Shown: positions 24,798 to 37,818 of the stretch, one piece after another
Numbering within the stretch: position 1 is the first letter of the stretch
Layout: the number at the start of each line of letters is the position of its first letter
Assembly: GCF_051020985.1 (NCBI RefSeq)
Contig: NC_135008.1
Location: 9,238,001-9,302,000 of the forward strand
DNA length: 64,000 nt
Source of the DNA: Nomia melanderi
Lineage: Eukaryota > Arthropoda > Insecta > Hymenoptera > Halictidae
Direction: 5' to 3'
Position numbers and translations under genes: made by a program
Notes under the pieces: generated by a model
Databases searched by the model: none
Seen by the model: the letters and a program-made list of their open reading frames with translations, nothing else
Told to the model about the DNA's origin: nothing

Positions 24798-24813
24798 ACA
24801 CCCTGTATACATG
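24798..24813. mobile_element. Solitary ACACCCTGTATAC terminus
   Basis: AACACCCTGTATAC matches the right end of the element at 42666-43227. No opposite end is visible to the left, so this is at most a truncated copy. Confidence 0.35.
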
Positions 24814-27800
24814 GTAACTACCGTTCATCCAAAAAAAAAGAAAAGAAAAAAAACAGAATATAAGGGAAACGCGCAAGATGGAATCTATTTCAAGGCCGAG
24901 CGAACTCGTCCGGAGTTGCCGAGGGTGTGCGAAATCCGATTCCGCGTGTCGCGTGATGCGTGTGAACCAGTCCGTCTCGTTCTGGAAGCGTTGCACGCGA
25001 ATTGTCTGTTCGTCCGTTTGCGAAACGTTCGTCCACTAGAAAACCGAAAAACACGTGACACGAAACACACTGAGATTTTGTCCGGCATCGTCTCCAAATG
25101 AATTAATCGGTTTCGGATTAACTTCATACTAAACAAGCACTGAAATTCGTTGAAAATTCGTTTTTTTGGCCCGACAGAAAGCTTGAACAGTATTTGTACC
25201 GAAAGTGTCGAATAACAGCTTTCCAAAATTGAATTTAAAATTATTTCCTAAGTTTAATCATTTTTCCTGCTAATTAACTTCATAATCACTACAGGAAAAG
25301 TCGAAAAGTCAGTTGAGGAAAAATGATTTAATACAGAAAATAATTTTAATTTCAAATTTGAAAAGGTGTTTTTAAATATTTTTGCTGAAGATAGTTTTAA
25401 ATAACTTTTATGTAGTTCCCATAGATTTCAGTGAAATTACAAATGATTACATTTAATACAATTTTAATACGAGTGTATTGGAAGATATAGATGATAATGG
25501 AATATTCTATTTGAAAACAGAAGTGAGCAAGAATCTTCGATAAACCTGTGATAAAGTTTTCTTCGAGATAAATTTTCGCGCAGCAGATTTTTATTAGTTT
25601 AAAGTACAGAATGAATAAAGCATATCGCGGAAGTGTAGTGAAATCCACTCAAAGCGAAAGCACATCCGATCTCTAGATCGCCAGCGATCTTTAACAGCGT
25701 AAAACGAGAAGAAACCTCACGAACATTAACAAAGGAATCGCCAGAAGCGGTTGAAAATTCAATAAAAAGTCTGCGCGTTGTTCCAGCGCTAATAAAATTC
25801 CGTAGGAACTTCAAAAAACTCTGAACCACACGCCCGATAACAGAAGCAAGCACGGAGAAAGATTCTCGGCGCAGGGTAAATTCAAATACAAAAGAAACGG
25901 AAGACTAAACAACCAAAGCGGCGCACTTCGAAACTTCCCAAGTAAACTTGAGTTCGCAACTCTGCAATTGAATCCAGAAAGTCCAAATATCTAAAAAAAA
26001 AGAGAAATCTTCCAAACAACAATTACAAAACTGCTAAATAAAACTCTTGCTTTTTACGATTCAGTCGCAAAAGAATTCATTCGATTATTCACAACGTTTA
26101 TTATCAACCTCGCGTAGCAGTAAAACAACAATGGTAACTTTTCTAGTCATAATTCCATTTCCAATAAGTTACCATTTAATACCCAGAATTAGAACATCTT
26201 TTACAGTTATAACCGAATGTATATACGTTACCGAATATATTTCTCTCGTAATCCGACGATAATTCTGTTAGACGTTGAGCAAACAAGAGACAAGGAATTT
26301 TTTTAAATTTTTCTCGGCTCTGGTCGCTGTTAATTAATGAATTGCGGTGGGACGGGAAGAATGTTGTTCGTACGAATTATAGATGTGACCAGGAAGCGGC
26401 GGGTAACATTGAAAATAAACGAAACGAACGGCCGGAAAGGCCTTTCGCGAGGGTCGGAGGAACGGGGGAGAACCGTTAAAATATGTAAAACACCACGGTA
26501 CACATTGGCGTCCCCTCGTCCCCCGCCTCGAAACGCCGGCGCCCTTCCCCCGTCCTTTTTGTCCTACATGTTTTTTTTGCCGCTTATTCCGGACCTTCGA
26601 TCATCTCCACCACCTTCGCAGGGTTCAACGAACGGTTACGGCCTGCAGGTGAATTCTGCGAAGACCCGGGCCGAGCGGATTTTCGTGTCGTTCGCCGCTT
26701 CGCAGAGGTACACGGCCGTTTACCGTTCGAAAAAAACCACCCTGTCGAAAAGAAAGGTAAAAAACCATGTTTGAGGAAGCAGTAATGCAACTACCGTGTA
26801 CCAGATAATTAAAGTTGCTGATTAATACAACGAATTTTTAGAAATACCTATTCAGCGTCGTTAACCTTATTAAAAACGTTAATGGATTTCGGGACAACGT
26901 CGGAGATGCTATGTACATATTTCAATCGTGTATTGAAACAATTCGTTATCCGTGACAAGAAAGGTTGGAAGTTTGAATGATGAAAGGCTACCGTCGACCG
27001 CGATGTTATTCTAGTTTCGTTCTAATGAAACCGTTCAACGAGGAAATGAAATTCCATTCGACTCGAATTTTTCCGGGCGATGGAAAAATTGAAAGTAAGG
27101 TTAACACGGGGAGTTCAGCGGTTTTTGCGACGGTGGTCCGCGGAGATTGGCAGTCAAAGGTGCGCGCGTGGTAATAATCGTAATTTTATTAACGACATTA
27201 AAGCGGCTAACGGTGATGCTGAAATTCGAAGAAATCCGGTGCTCCCGTCGCGAACGCGCGACGTTCCGGGAAACGGCTTAATCGTGTTTAATTACTCGTC
27301 ACCTAGTTCGCTTTTCTCGGCGGACGCATATAATTAGAGGCCGGCCGGGAACCGATTCTAGACGTAATAACAAGTTGAACGAGCGCCGAGTTACTCTGTC
27401 GCACAGTTTACCATGCGAGTAATTACTATGATTCTTACGGTTTCCTTTAAGAAGGAACGGAGAAAACAGCCTACGTTTAGGAAAGAAACGCGGAGGCAGG
27501 GCATTAACATTCTCCGCGTGTCGGCGTATTTAACGGAGTAATTAACGTCAAATCGCTGTAAAATGATTTGGATACATTATGCGCCGCACGAACGGGTCCT
27601 ACCTGAACTGTCCTGTCGTTTAATTGGTGGGCAAACACGAACGGATGACGAAAGTTTTCGATCGGGAACACGCGTTTCTCTCGTGTCGGCTGGCCCGTGT
27701 TCCGCAAGGAATAATGCGAGTGTACGGGCTCTTTTCAGAAACCCGAAGTTCTGCCAATAAACTTGTACTTACAGCGCATTTAATCATTCACGGACACACA

Positions 27801-28078
27801 TACACACCGCTCCGCCGAAGAATATGGAATACGAGAATAGTACAGATAATCTTGAAGTTTCGTTCCATTTAGTTGGAGAATTGGCTAACACGTTTCACAG
27901 AAATCGAAATTTTCTCTTTCGAACGTCGCTATTGTTTAGTTTTCTATTCTCTATATATTACAACCCAGTCGGTGAATTTAAACTCTTCCAAGTTATTTTT
28001 CATTTTGCTTGGAGCGACGCCTGTCATTCGTGACTGAATGCTCAGGATGAAAGTTTAAAAGAAATCTTCCTCTTAATA

Positions 28079-28132
28079 TGTTTCATATTTCATGCATATT
28101 TCATACATATGTCATACAAATTTCATAAAATT
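28079..28132 (+). repeat. Short tandem repeat, CATATTTCATA type
   Basis: Five imperfect units of 10-11 bases, based on TTTCATACATA, follow one another (TTTCATAT, TTCATGCATA, TTTCATACATA, TGTCATACAAA, TTTCATAAAA). Confidence 0.75.
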
Positions 28133-30055
28133 TAATACGACGAAATTTTACAAAGACAGAATACATGTGTTATTTTATCGAAGATTATTTTCAAATAAGC
28201 GCTACAGAACTAAGTAAACACAGATGGTTACGCAGACTTCAATTTCATTCCAAATGTCCATATATAAGTGAATTGCTACACGGTTCTTTAAAAACATAAA
28301 TAACATCAAGCAATGCAATCATCGGTTTCGTTTGCAGAATATCTCGAAGATCGCATTATTTCTCAACAAAGGAGTCGGCGAAATACCTGAAAATATTCGA
28401 AAACCGGGATAGAGAGTTGAATAAGGGAACAGCGGGAGGATTAAGCGTTAAGATCTCCGTTTCCTTGAGGCGGGCGTAGTTCAAGGGTCCGTTCGAGGCC
28501 CGATCGGCCGAACGAACGGGGTCGGGTTTCGCGATGCACGCGCACGATGCAACGGCGTGCTCGAGATTGAACGCTCTCGAATACGGGAGGACAATCGCGA
28601 TTACAGTTAGTTAGATCATTTACACTTGTGCAAGCGGGCGTATTACAAGCCGGTGGAAGCGACGCAGTCACGCTCTCGAGTGGAGCAACAACGGCTCGTG
28701 ATCAAATTCACGCCGGAACTTTTTATCGGGCATCGGAGGCCTCGTACGGAACACGTTAGGAAATACATACGGAGCTCTTTCAGTTCGTTAAGAAATGAAA
28801 AAGAAACATACGCTAACGAGAAGAATCGTCCATTGTGCCTTCCGTTTCACGACGCAGGAATCCTCTTGACCGAATTTCGCTTTTTAATTGCGCCGCTCGA
28901 TTGCGAGACTGTTTATGATCCTCCTATTAGATATATATTATTCACCGCTGCGAGATAACTTAATTAGAATCAGGATGAACGTTCCTCCGTCCGCTTACAA
29001 ACTGCGATTCGTGTTTCTTGCGAGCGGGACGTTGGCGCGGAATTAATGGTGAAACGGTTGCCATGTTATGATATTTGTGGGTTAATCGTGTCCTAAACGT
29101 CAATGTCGTATTATTTTCTATTATTCACGACGGCAGAGGAATGAACATTAAATGAAACGTAACTCGAAGTTGGAAGGAAACTGTCAACCGAATTTGTGGA
29201 TCGTTTAGTTCCTAATGAAATCTTTTGTACAGCTTTCGAATTGTGATAGTACAATTCTTCAGCTAAATACATTCTAATTGAAACAAAATATTCTAAAATC
29301 ACTATAATTCCAACAGTTCTAAAGTACCACTTTTGAAGATCAGAAAACTAAGATAACGTCAGAAAAGAGAGTTACATGTCAACATAGAAAATCTAAAAAA
29401 AAGTCGTCCAATATTCGTAAAGCAAAGTTTCCCTTAAACGCAGCAATCTTCTAATTAATAGAACAACATAAATCGTTAGCACATCCGGTGGACAATAGCG
29501 ACGAGACCGCGATGGGCCATTTATTATCTACTTTCTTGCCTCGTCGAATCTCTCTCGGCCGGCCAGAGCCGTCTTTCCCGCTTCCCCGTGATCGACAAAA
29601 TAAGATGTTTCGCCCGATGCTCTTTATCTGCTAACAGCGATCAATCTTTTTTCTTTTTTTATCGGGGAAGAAAGAGGCGTAAAGCGTTTCGCGCGGAGGG
29701 TGAGAGGAAAAACGGCGCAGCCCATTTTCACGGTGATTTTCGTGGAAATCTCGTCGCGTGCCGCACGATTCAATTTTCCCGTAATATTCTGATTTAACGG
29801 GGCCAACCGCCTCGAGGAGAGACGTTTTCGCCCGGCGCGGGTGGCGTCGTCTTCGTCACGCCGCTTTCAACGCTCGGTTACTCGACGGATAATTACAACG
29901 TCGAGAGGGTGGCTGTGGAAATATTGTCCCTGCGACGCGCCGCGGTCCTTCGTTACTTCAAAATATTAAAAAGAATCTGAAAATTTCGTGAAAGTTATGA
30001 AAAAATGTTAATTGATAGAGAAACTACCGAACGGAAGCATCGGTTTTCTTGCGTC

Positions 30056-30360
30056 CTGTTGAAAATGAATTTTTCAACCCCTAATTCTGTCACTATGATA
30101 TTCTATATTTATATAATAGCTCAATAATCAATATTTCTATAATAGCGTATCTCATATTAAAGAAAATTAGTTGAAATCAATTAAGGGTAATTATAGATTC
30201 CAATAAATTAAGCTTTATTCTCCTTACGTGCCCCGAAAAGTGAATCTGTCAACCCCAAGTGCGTCAATTATTTTTGTAGTGGGGTAGTTGGTAATAAAGA
30301 AAATTAGTTGAAGTAAATAACGAGCGATTACAGATTCGAATAAAGTAAGTGGAAGCGTAA
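30056..30360 (+). repeat. Diverged tandem duplication, unit about 140-175 bp
   Basis: Shared anchors are GAATTTTTCAACCCC against GAATCTGTCAACCCC, AAGAAAATTAGTTGAA (about 30160 and 30297), and ATTATAGATTCCAATAAA against ATTACAGATTCGAATAAA. The left copy carries an extra AT-rich segment of about 38 bp, which explains the different offsets. Confidence 0.7.
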
Positions 30361-31512
30361 AAAAGAAGCCGCTCTTATCGGACATCGCGATGACCAACCA
30401 TCAGGCGTCACGATGATTAATGATACCTCCCTATGATTAGCTAGGGACTTTTGTCGCTAGGCTACACTGTTCTGCACTTTATACAACAGTCATTACTTCT
30501 GCGGGACACTAATTTCACATTAGGCCAGCGTTTAGAATAAATGAGACCGCGATTCGATTACGATACGATGTTGTCCTACTTGTTCCTTGGCGGCGGCGGT
30601 ATCAACGGTTGTACAGCTTAATTCGATATTGCTGAATAATGAAGCGCGCCGGGAATTCAGTGCGGCTGGGCGATATTGAATGGAATTTATACGCGGCAGA
30701 AAATGTTTGAATTAATGATTTGTCGCTACAGCCACCGATACGGTAGACCACGTGTCCCCAGGCGTAAGGTTGATTTGTAATTCAAAAATTTCCGTTCCGT
30801 GCCGCTACTGATATATCACAAATGGAATATTCATATCGGTCCGAACGCCGGTATGATTTAAACGCGGAAAATAAAAATCTAATTGGATTAATTAAAGGTA
30901 ACGGAGAGGCTACACTCGCGAAAGTTACCCTCTGCAATTTAATTAATATTACCCGTAAGTTTTAATGAACTAATCAACGTTAATGCCCTCATTTAAATTC
31001 GTGGTATTTCTTTGTTATCGGCGTAATTCCATACAAGAGTAATTACCGCTGTGTTTCAATCCATGTTGATTTATCATTCGGGAAAAGTCCGGACGGGCTC
31101 CGTGAAGTATAAAATACAAGTGAATTTCACGCTTCCAGCGCATCGATTTGAGCATATTAAAACCGTTCACGGATGAAAGGAAGTTCCGTTTCACTTCTGC
31201 CTTTGTAAGTTGAGGTATTTATCTAGGAAATACCATTTCCGAGTAAAATTTCAAGCGTGTTAAAGCGCATTAAGATATCATTCACTGTTACGTCTGTTCA
31301 AGCAAATTACACATTTCATTCAACGAAATTATTAGCAAGATTGATTTCTTCGCGTATCGACGCAACAGCTCATCGCGAGACAAAACGATTCTTCTTGACT
31401 GTCGTTCGCTAGAGGATTCCAAGCGGACTACGATGACCGAGAAACCGTCTACGTCAGACCGATCGTTAGAAGTGGATCGTGAGAGGCTTCAAGATTCGAA
31501 TCGAATACTCAC

Positions 31513-31571
31513 CTATGATGGTGTGCACCCTCACGGACAGCTGTGTCCTGAGAACGATCGAGTTCTTTCGG
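31513..31571 (-). CDS. Fhos: Fhos/FHOD formin, internal exon A (GBD-FH3 junction)
   Basis: This is a 59-nt internal exon read on the minus strand. It is preceded by a TTGTTGCAG acceptor and followed by a GTGAGT donor. One base completes a codon from the previous exon, 19 codons follow, and one G is carried into the next exon. The codons read RKNSIVLRTQLSVRVHTII, and the split codon gives E after joining to exon B. The core LRTQLSVRVH is the conserved end of the GTPase-binding domain in FHOD1/FHOD3-type formins, where it follows a G-R-K sequence. The incoming phase (two bases, presumably GG) fits that glycine. FHOD formins bind Rac-type GTPases and nucleate, cap or bundle actin, and Drosophila Fhos acts in muscle sarcomeres and migrating cells (family knowledge). 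The previous exon was not found in the 32 kb to the right. Confidence 0.96.
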
Positions 31572-32289
31572 CTGCAACAAAAGAGAAAACACGAAAAATC
31601 AGTGCGAGGAACAATCTTCTAGGTTACCAACTATTATTAGATACATAATTTTAGAGAACAAACCAACTAACTCTACATTTTGAACGTTTTCAAACCTTAC
31701 TGCTAAAGCGCTTAATAATTGACATTTTCAATAACATCAAAATTTTCTATTTTTCATTTGATAATGTTAATCATTTTACCAAATGAATGTTTCACATATA
31801 GATCATCCTATAAATACAACGTCTTTTTTCATACTAACTCGTATATGGCATTCCCGTAACTTCTCAAATATTCCCCATTATTCAATTAACTATTTAACGT
31901 CATTTTCGAAATTAAATGAGAAATGATATTCCTCATAGAATTACCTATTACATACACCATTTGATCCTACATATCGCAGATCCCATTGGAAAAGAAAGAA
32001 ACCACAGGAACATTTGCAAAAAAATTATTAAACGCGGCAATTGTTTCCTCCCAATAAAACCTACACTCTAAACAAATTGAAAGATTCTACATCCATGTTC
32101 TACACCAAGGTAAACCTTGGATGGAAGATCCGTAGCGGCCGAAAACTAGGTTAACCGTTCGGGAAGCGCGGGCGATGGGGTTGGAAAATGGCGGAGAGGG
32201 ACGCGATCAGCTAATTATTTCTTACGGCAGAAGACGGGCCGGTTAATTATTCGTGGTCGCGAATTAATCGAGCCTACCAGCCGGTAATT

Positions 32290-32870
32290 ACTTAATTGAA
32301 CCTGCGTGAGCGTTCTCGCAACACACGGATGCGTGTGCGGGTGCACGGTTCCCTACGAATTGGGTTAAAGTTACTCCCCCGCTCCGTGCATCTGCACCGC
32401 GCACCTTGGCTAGTTGCGAACTTTAAGACTCTGCGAACCTTCCCACGCCACGCGTCCCTGAGAACCTACCGCGACCGTGCATTGCACAGACAATGGACGT
32501 TCGGAGTCAGCAGGGAAGAAGGAAGAAGAGGAAAAGAAAAAAAGGTAAGATGGCGGGCGGCGTGGCGGCGCGAGCAAGGATCAGGACGAAAGGTGGGGGA
32601 GGCAGCGCGGAGCAGAGCGTCAAACGCATCCGGGGCGAAAAACTCGGGTACGTACACGCGCGTTAATAATGTTTCCGCTCGTTAAACGAGCGAGGCGGCC
32701 GCGTTCCATCCTTTTCCCATACACGTGCGATCGGGCCCGCGGGCCCGACTACGTTTCCTCTGGTTCTACGTACTCGCTGTGTTGCGCCCGAGATCCAGCG
32801 CGATTGTGTCCTCGCGGAAACCTCGGGTCACGAGGAGCGGAGCGTACTCTTGGAAAAAGACCGATGATTC
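32290..32870. other. CpG-rich block 0.7 kb upstream of exon A
   Basis: This GC-rich, CpG-dense segment includes an 18-bp perfect palindrome TCGGGCCCGCGGGCCCGA at 32731-32748 and an A/G-rich strip at 32515-32620. Frames of 60-130 codons are open on both strands and show no domain. On the transcribed strand it lies just 5' of exon A, where an alternative Fhos promoter could sit. No TATA or initiator context convinces me. Confidence 0.45.
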
Positions 32871-33825
32871 TTTGATGGATATTTAAGGGCTTTGCTTTCG
32901 GTGGCTTCTCGCGAACATTGTAGATTGTATCTTTTTGTTTAGTTTGAGGGTAGTTTCTTACTGAAAATTGTGGAGTTGTATCTGCTGTTGCTCTGGACGT
33001 AGCTTCTTGTGAACATTGTACGATTGTATTTTTCTTTTCTGGTTTCTGTGGCGTACTATTGGTCTCCTAAATGATGATTTAAAGGACAAACGTCTTCGTG
33101 ACTTTAGAAATTGAAAATTAAGCTCGTCGAGCCACGGAAACTTCGAAGAATCGGAGTATAAGATTAAATTCTACAAATTTTCTTCGACATGTTAAAGGAA
33201 ACTCAGGATTTTTCAGTCAAAAGACATTACATACCTTCACTCTCTTTTATTTAATCTCGACGATAACCGTCAATCAGATCAGTCATCAGCCGAGTAAACG
33301 GCAGCGACCGTCGAATTGCGGGTTCCGGTATAGCAGGATTTTCAAAGGGGAACTTTTGATGCTTCTCGCTTCGCAGCCCGGTGATCCCGTAAACAAACAA
33401 TTTCCATGAGAATCAAGGGAAAGAAACCAACGGGGAATGGAGTCTCTCTGAACAGACTCCGAGTTGGCCGTTGGTGGGGGGTGGAAAAAGAAGAGAGCGG
33501 GGAGGGGCCGGTCGAATAAATTAAAAACTTTCCGGCACGGGGCCAAGTTCAATGTCGGCCGTCCCTCCCTCGACGTCTTCGGTCGCCGTTGCCGTTTACG
33601 TTTCCACGTAAACACGCCGCGTCTTCTTTTCATTCGTATTGTGTTCGACCCCGGGATTCCGCGTAATTGCCGCGTATTGTTCCACGGTAATTGCTCGAGA
33701 ACAAACGTCGACGAACACGCGGGGAACGCGTTGTTACCTGGAGGACGTCTTCCTCTCTCGGTGGAAAGTAGAATTTCAATTTATCGCGACGATCAGGAAA
33801 TAGAAATTTCAAATGTGTGGATAAG

Positions 33826-34009
33826 TTAACACGTTGGCTACCATAGGACTCGCCGGTGGCACTCTCAGTAAAATCTATCTAGTCTGATAATATGTCTTAT
33901 AATCATATACTTTAATCAGTAAACCAGAAAAACGTTGAATATTGGAAAGACACATAGATGGTATCTACGGGAGGAACTCAGGAAAAGGACTTGGTGGCCA
34001 ACGTGTTAA
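33826..34009. mobile_element. TTAA-flanked MITE, family 3 (TTAACACGTTGGC)
   Basis: This 184-bp element starts TTAACACGTTGGCTACC and ends GGTGGCCAACGTGTTAA. The inverted repeat is 17 bases including TTAA, with one mismatch. The interior is AT-rich and non-coding. Confidence 0.8.
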
Positions 34010-35160
34010 AGACTGCAGTAGAATTAATAGATCGTTTTATAGAAAGCCAACCCTCTCTGTGTCAGTAAAGACAGGATAAGATGACAGAAAGTTAAAAGTT
34101 AGATGACAGATGATAATAGAAGTTAGAAGAATAAGAAGAAAGGGAGGAGACAGCAGAAAGTTCTGACGTTCCAATAGATACTTATTTCAAAAATATCAAT
34201 TATTTATTAATTTAAAATACGCCCCTCTCCATTTGCCTACCTTTTAAATGCATATGATGAAAAGAAGCGATTTAAAGAGGCGAAGATCCCTGTAGTTTGC
34301 GAAAGGAAACCCAAAAGGGAAACACCTCGAAACAAATCGAGAAGGGGAAACAAGAGGCGCGTTCAACCTGACTGCGCCTATTGTTAAGAGATCGTGGAGA
34401 TCCACGCGGGAATTCACCGGCGATTTCATTTCGTTTTATGAGCCGGCGAGTTGTGGACGACGCTTGTTGAGCATGGAGGAATTTCGTTTCCGCCGAAATT
34501 TGTTCGCGTGATAAATTGTTTCATTTGATTGATTGTTTGAAGGCTGAGTGAAAATCTTAATCTTGTGAACTTTAAATATCGTTGAAGAATGTAATGAATA
34601 AGAATTATTCTTTGGGAATTTACTTATATCCGTTATAAATGGCTTGAAATTTTTTTAAATGATTTATTTATTTATTTTACTTTTCGATGAAATAATTCTT
34701 TTGTGAAAATGATACTGTACGTATTCGGTATTTATACGTAAACCAAAGTAAAATTTAATCGATACAAATGAAAACGCATTGTGAAACAATTTGATTTGCA
34801 GAAATTAGAATTGTTTATAAAATATGTAAAGAGAACATATCTAGAGTATCTATTTACTGATTCAATTATTACTCTTTACTTTGTACCCACATGGAAACGC
34901 GAGGGACGAGCAGTAATAAACGTGTGATTTAGAGAAGACCAGAACAATAGTGAGCAAATATTTAAATAATTAATCCTCGACAACCTCATTCTCAAAAGCA
35001 GCGCGCGATTGAAAGAGCGACGGTAACGGTTCTACGGTAAGTGAACTAATTTTATAATTTCCAGTTTCCCGTCATTAAATCCTTTCGGTGCTCTAGGAAG
35101 CAGACCTTCACGGATCATACATGCGCACAACATATTTCACATCGCCTATCGTTTCAAAAA

Positions 35161-35460
35161 GGCACAAACATTTCTCTTCCCTCTTACCACAATTCGCCGT
35201 AACAAAACCAAACGAATCACATCTACAATTTATCAATAACAAACCAATCGTCGATTACCTCAACAAAACACCCCGCGCCACAAATATCTATAACACCCAC
35301 AACCACAAATGTCACTAGAAACCAAACCAGACGACACTAAACAAACTCAAAAAACCATCTCAAATATTCTCCCCGAAATAACAAACAAAATAACCAAAAA
35401 TTCCAATTACTTCTCAAAACACGTCAAAACGAAACAGCTTAAACCTCCACCCCGGCATCC
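35161..35460 (+). other. G-depleted A/C-rich block
   Basis: By hand count this 300-bp stretch has 97 C and only 19 G on the plus strand, rich in AACAAAACC and ACCACAAAT words. Two plus-strand open frames (35121-35318 and 35309-35725) cross it and overlap by 10 bases. Their peptides are Lys/Asn/Thr/Pro-rich, as the composition predicts, and match no family I know. There is no exact repeat unit. Confidence 0.7.
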
Positions 35461-35479
35461 CTCGCAAATCCACCTGCAG

Positions 35480-36290
35480 TCCCGTAATCCAAGGTGGAAC
35501 GTAATTATCCTGTCAATCAAACACTCGATCCCCGTGCCGCGACGTAATATCGCGTCGCGGGTGCTACCGGCGAGCTCCGCCGCTCGTGCCGGAAGCGTCT
35601 ATTTAACGCGCCGCCTCGCAACACCGGCAAGAAACGTCGGCCGTATTAAAGCCGACGGATGCAAGGGTATCGATAATCGGTATTCCAAGAAACTTCGCAG
35701 ACTATCGGTCGCCGTCGTCAATTGAAAACCGCTTCGGGGCCGGGGGTTATCGCGTCGGGCGTCCTCGACCGCCCTTAACCAGGCATCCCCGGCAGGTTTC
35801 GTCCTTTTTCCGCCCCGTTCCGGGTACACGGCACCAGCCCCTCTCGACGGAGTCGCGATTAATGCGCCATTAAAGGAGATTGGAAATCCTTTCGCCGGTA
35901 CTTTCGTCGCCGTGCTCACGGACGGCGAAGTTCCCACGAGCATCGGCACCGTCCAGGATTTTGCATTCCATTTGCAAGGGAACGTCTACCCCGGACGGCT
36001 TTCATTCTCCCCAGGGTGCACTCGGTGCCGGCAAGCTGGCAAGCGACGCGCTGCGCCGCGACGCGACGTCCCGGGACCGGGACGCGACGCTGCGGGGGTT
36101 GAGGATCGCATTTACATCGAGTTCCGGGGATCCTCGAGTCGGTCCTGCAGGACCGCCGGTCGCGATACCATCGACCTGCTTTTCCGGGCAACCGTTCCGC
36201 CAGACGGGGTCGAATTACTTGGAGACGGTCGAGGGGTTTTAGTGTCTCGGGGATGGACGATTTCGTTCCTTCTTCGACCCGCTGTGTTGT
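35480..36290. other. CpG-rich block with hairpins
   Basis: About 800 bp of GC-rich sequence begin abruptly after the G-poor block. Visible structure includes CCGCGACG/CGTCGCGG (35537-35560) and CGTCCCGG-GA-CCGGGACG (36067-36084), the latter flanked by CGCGACG direct repeats. Several frames are open on both strands (up to about 125 codons) with no recognisable domain or splice frame. Confidence 0.5.
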
Positions 36291-36502
36291 GATTTCGTTG
36301 ACAAGAGTGCTCGGTAGAATTGTTTCATTGTTGATTTAGTGGAGAGGAAGGAGAATTCTGTGTTTGTCATGTGTGCAGGTTTATTTTTGAGACTAATGAT
36401 CGATTATGGGAATATAACGTATGTATACAATGACGTTTCATATTATATTGACATTCCAATTTTTGCACCCCAACAACACTATTGCGCTCTTCGGTTTGTT
36501 TA

Positions 36503-36752
36503 TTAACCCTTTACACAGTCGAGAGATGACTCTCACCGTTTGATTTCATACAGTAAAACTATAAAATTTGATATTTAATATTATATTGTACTTTATATAA
36601 TTCATCGATCTGAAAAATATTGAAATAAAATAGCTTTTTTCCTCAATATACGTGTGATTTCTCTTCTAATTAGTTTCACAAAATATCGCATTCATGTCAT
36701 CAGAAAATGTTAAAATATTTCTAGTGAAAAACTTCCGAGTGCAAAGGGTTAA
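36503..36752 (-). mobile_element. TTAA-flanked MITE, family 1, inverted copy
   Basis: This 250-bp copy starts TTAACCCTTTACACAGTCGA and ends CCGAGTGCAAAGGGTTAA. Reverse-complemented, its end reads GGAAGTTTTTCACTAGAAAT, matching the start of the copy at 13038. Its start carries the GACTCTCACCG block that corresponds to the right end there. Confidence 0.84.
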
Positions 36753-37818
36753 TAAAGACACGGGGATTTCGTAAAGGAAATTGTGTAGGTAACAGTAGGT
36801 AAAATGTAAAGGCTGACGCATTAGACGGATTCGCATCATTCGAAACTTCAATGTAACAGGAACATTAATGTTAAATTTCGAAACTGGAGAAGATTGCACT
36901 GCTTTGCTTTCAATGGTCGCTATTGTAGCGATGCATCGCGGAATTTGTGTCAAGAATCGACAAAGAGCGGGTATAGAAGCGCAGTTATTAATGAAAGGAA
37001 CGTTGTACGAAGAGAATCTCCGTAGAACGATTCCCACAAACGATACCGATCAAACAGACCGATATATGAGACGTCCTTGACCTTACACGCGCCACTTAGA
37101 GTAGATGGGAACGCGTCTGCGTCCCTGTTTCGAAAGTTCCAGGAAACAGGAACTTTCAACAGAAGTGCAGGCGACAAGCGGGTCATCCATCCAGCCGCGC
37201 AGGATGCGTCCAACGAGTCGTACGTAATTTCCCGGCTAACTAAAAACGTCAGATTGTCAATCTCCACGCGAACAATGGACCCGCAACACCCGTTGCACGG
37301 CAATTCTAACGAAAGTTCACGAAAAGACAATGAACCCCCAGAAGAGTTGCTTCAAACCACAAACGATCACCCGAATAACCGTCCGCAGAGCCTACATCAA
37401 TAAAACTCGCATTACAAAGCAAGAGGAATAAATTACTCACCGATAACAATACTATTTAACCCAAACTGAACTCATAGTATGCTTTTCCCGGGCGAAGCGT
37501 AATTTATTGAATCGTAAAATTATCGTGTCCGCCGCAGTCCGACTGAAATTAAACTCGATTCGGGTGTGCAAATAGAGTCCAGGATTCAGTTTCGTCCGAA
37601 AACGTGAGAAAATACGGCGACGAACGCGACGGCGGAGGAACAGAGTGTCAGCGGAGTCATGAAGATGTTACAGCAACTCGGAGAGGCTTCCAGAAAAATC
37701 GTTGAGGCCTGTCTTGGGCAGAAGCCAACCGGTCATCCTTGTCCCGGGGTAAAGATGCCAATTGGCCATTGCCGCCGCGCGCCGGTGAACCAGTAATAAA
37801 TCCAGCGCGAAGCTACTG

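Larger units (their letters stand above)
18011..31512 (-). other. Fhos intron between exons A and B (13.5 kb)
   Basis: The boundaries are exact: GTGAGT follows exon A and TTGCAG precedes exon B on the minus strand. The content is unique AT-rich sequence with CpG-rich blocks near 19660-20170, 20690-21060, 21700-22140, 26340-26760 and 29500-29950, a long pyrimidine tract, an AT-trinucleotide tract and one small inverted-repeat element. No coding sequence, tRNA or intact transposon is visible. The stretches 24480-26330 and 26770-28080 show nothing I can name. Confidence 0.9.

Noticed and set aside
35121..35725. Two overlapping plus-strand frames as a small gene pair or retroelement fragment
   Set aside because: Residue composition follows the A/C-rich DNA, no motif is visible, and overlapping genes of this kind are not expected here. 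The block is kept only as a compositional anomaly.
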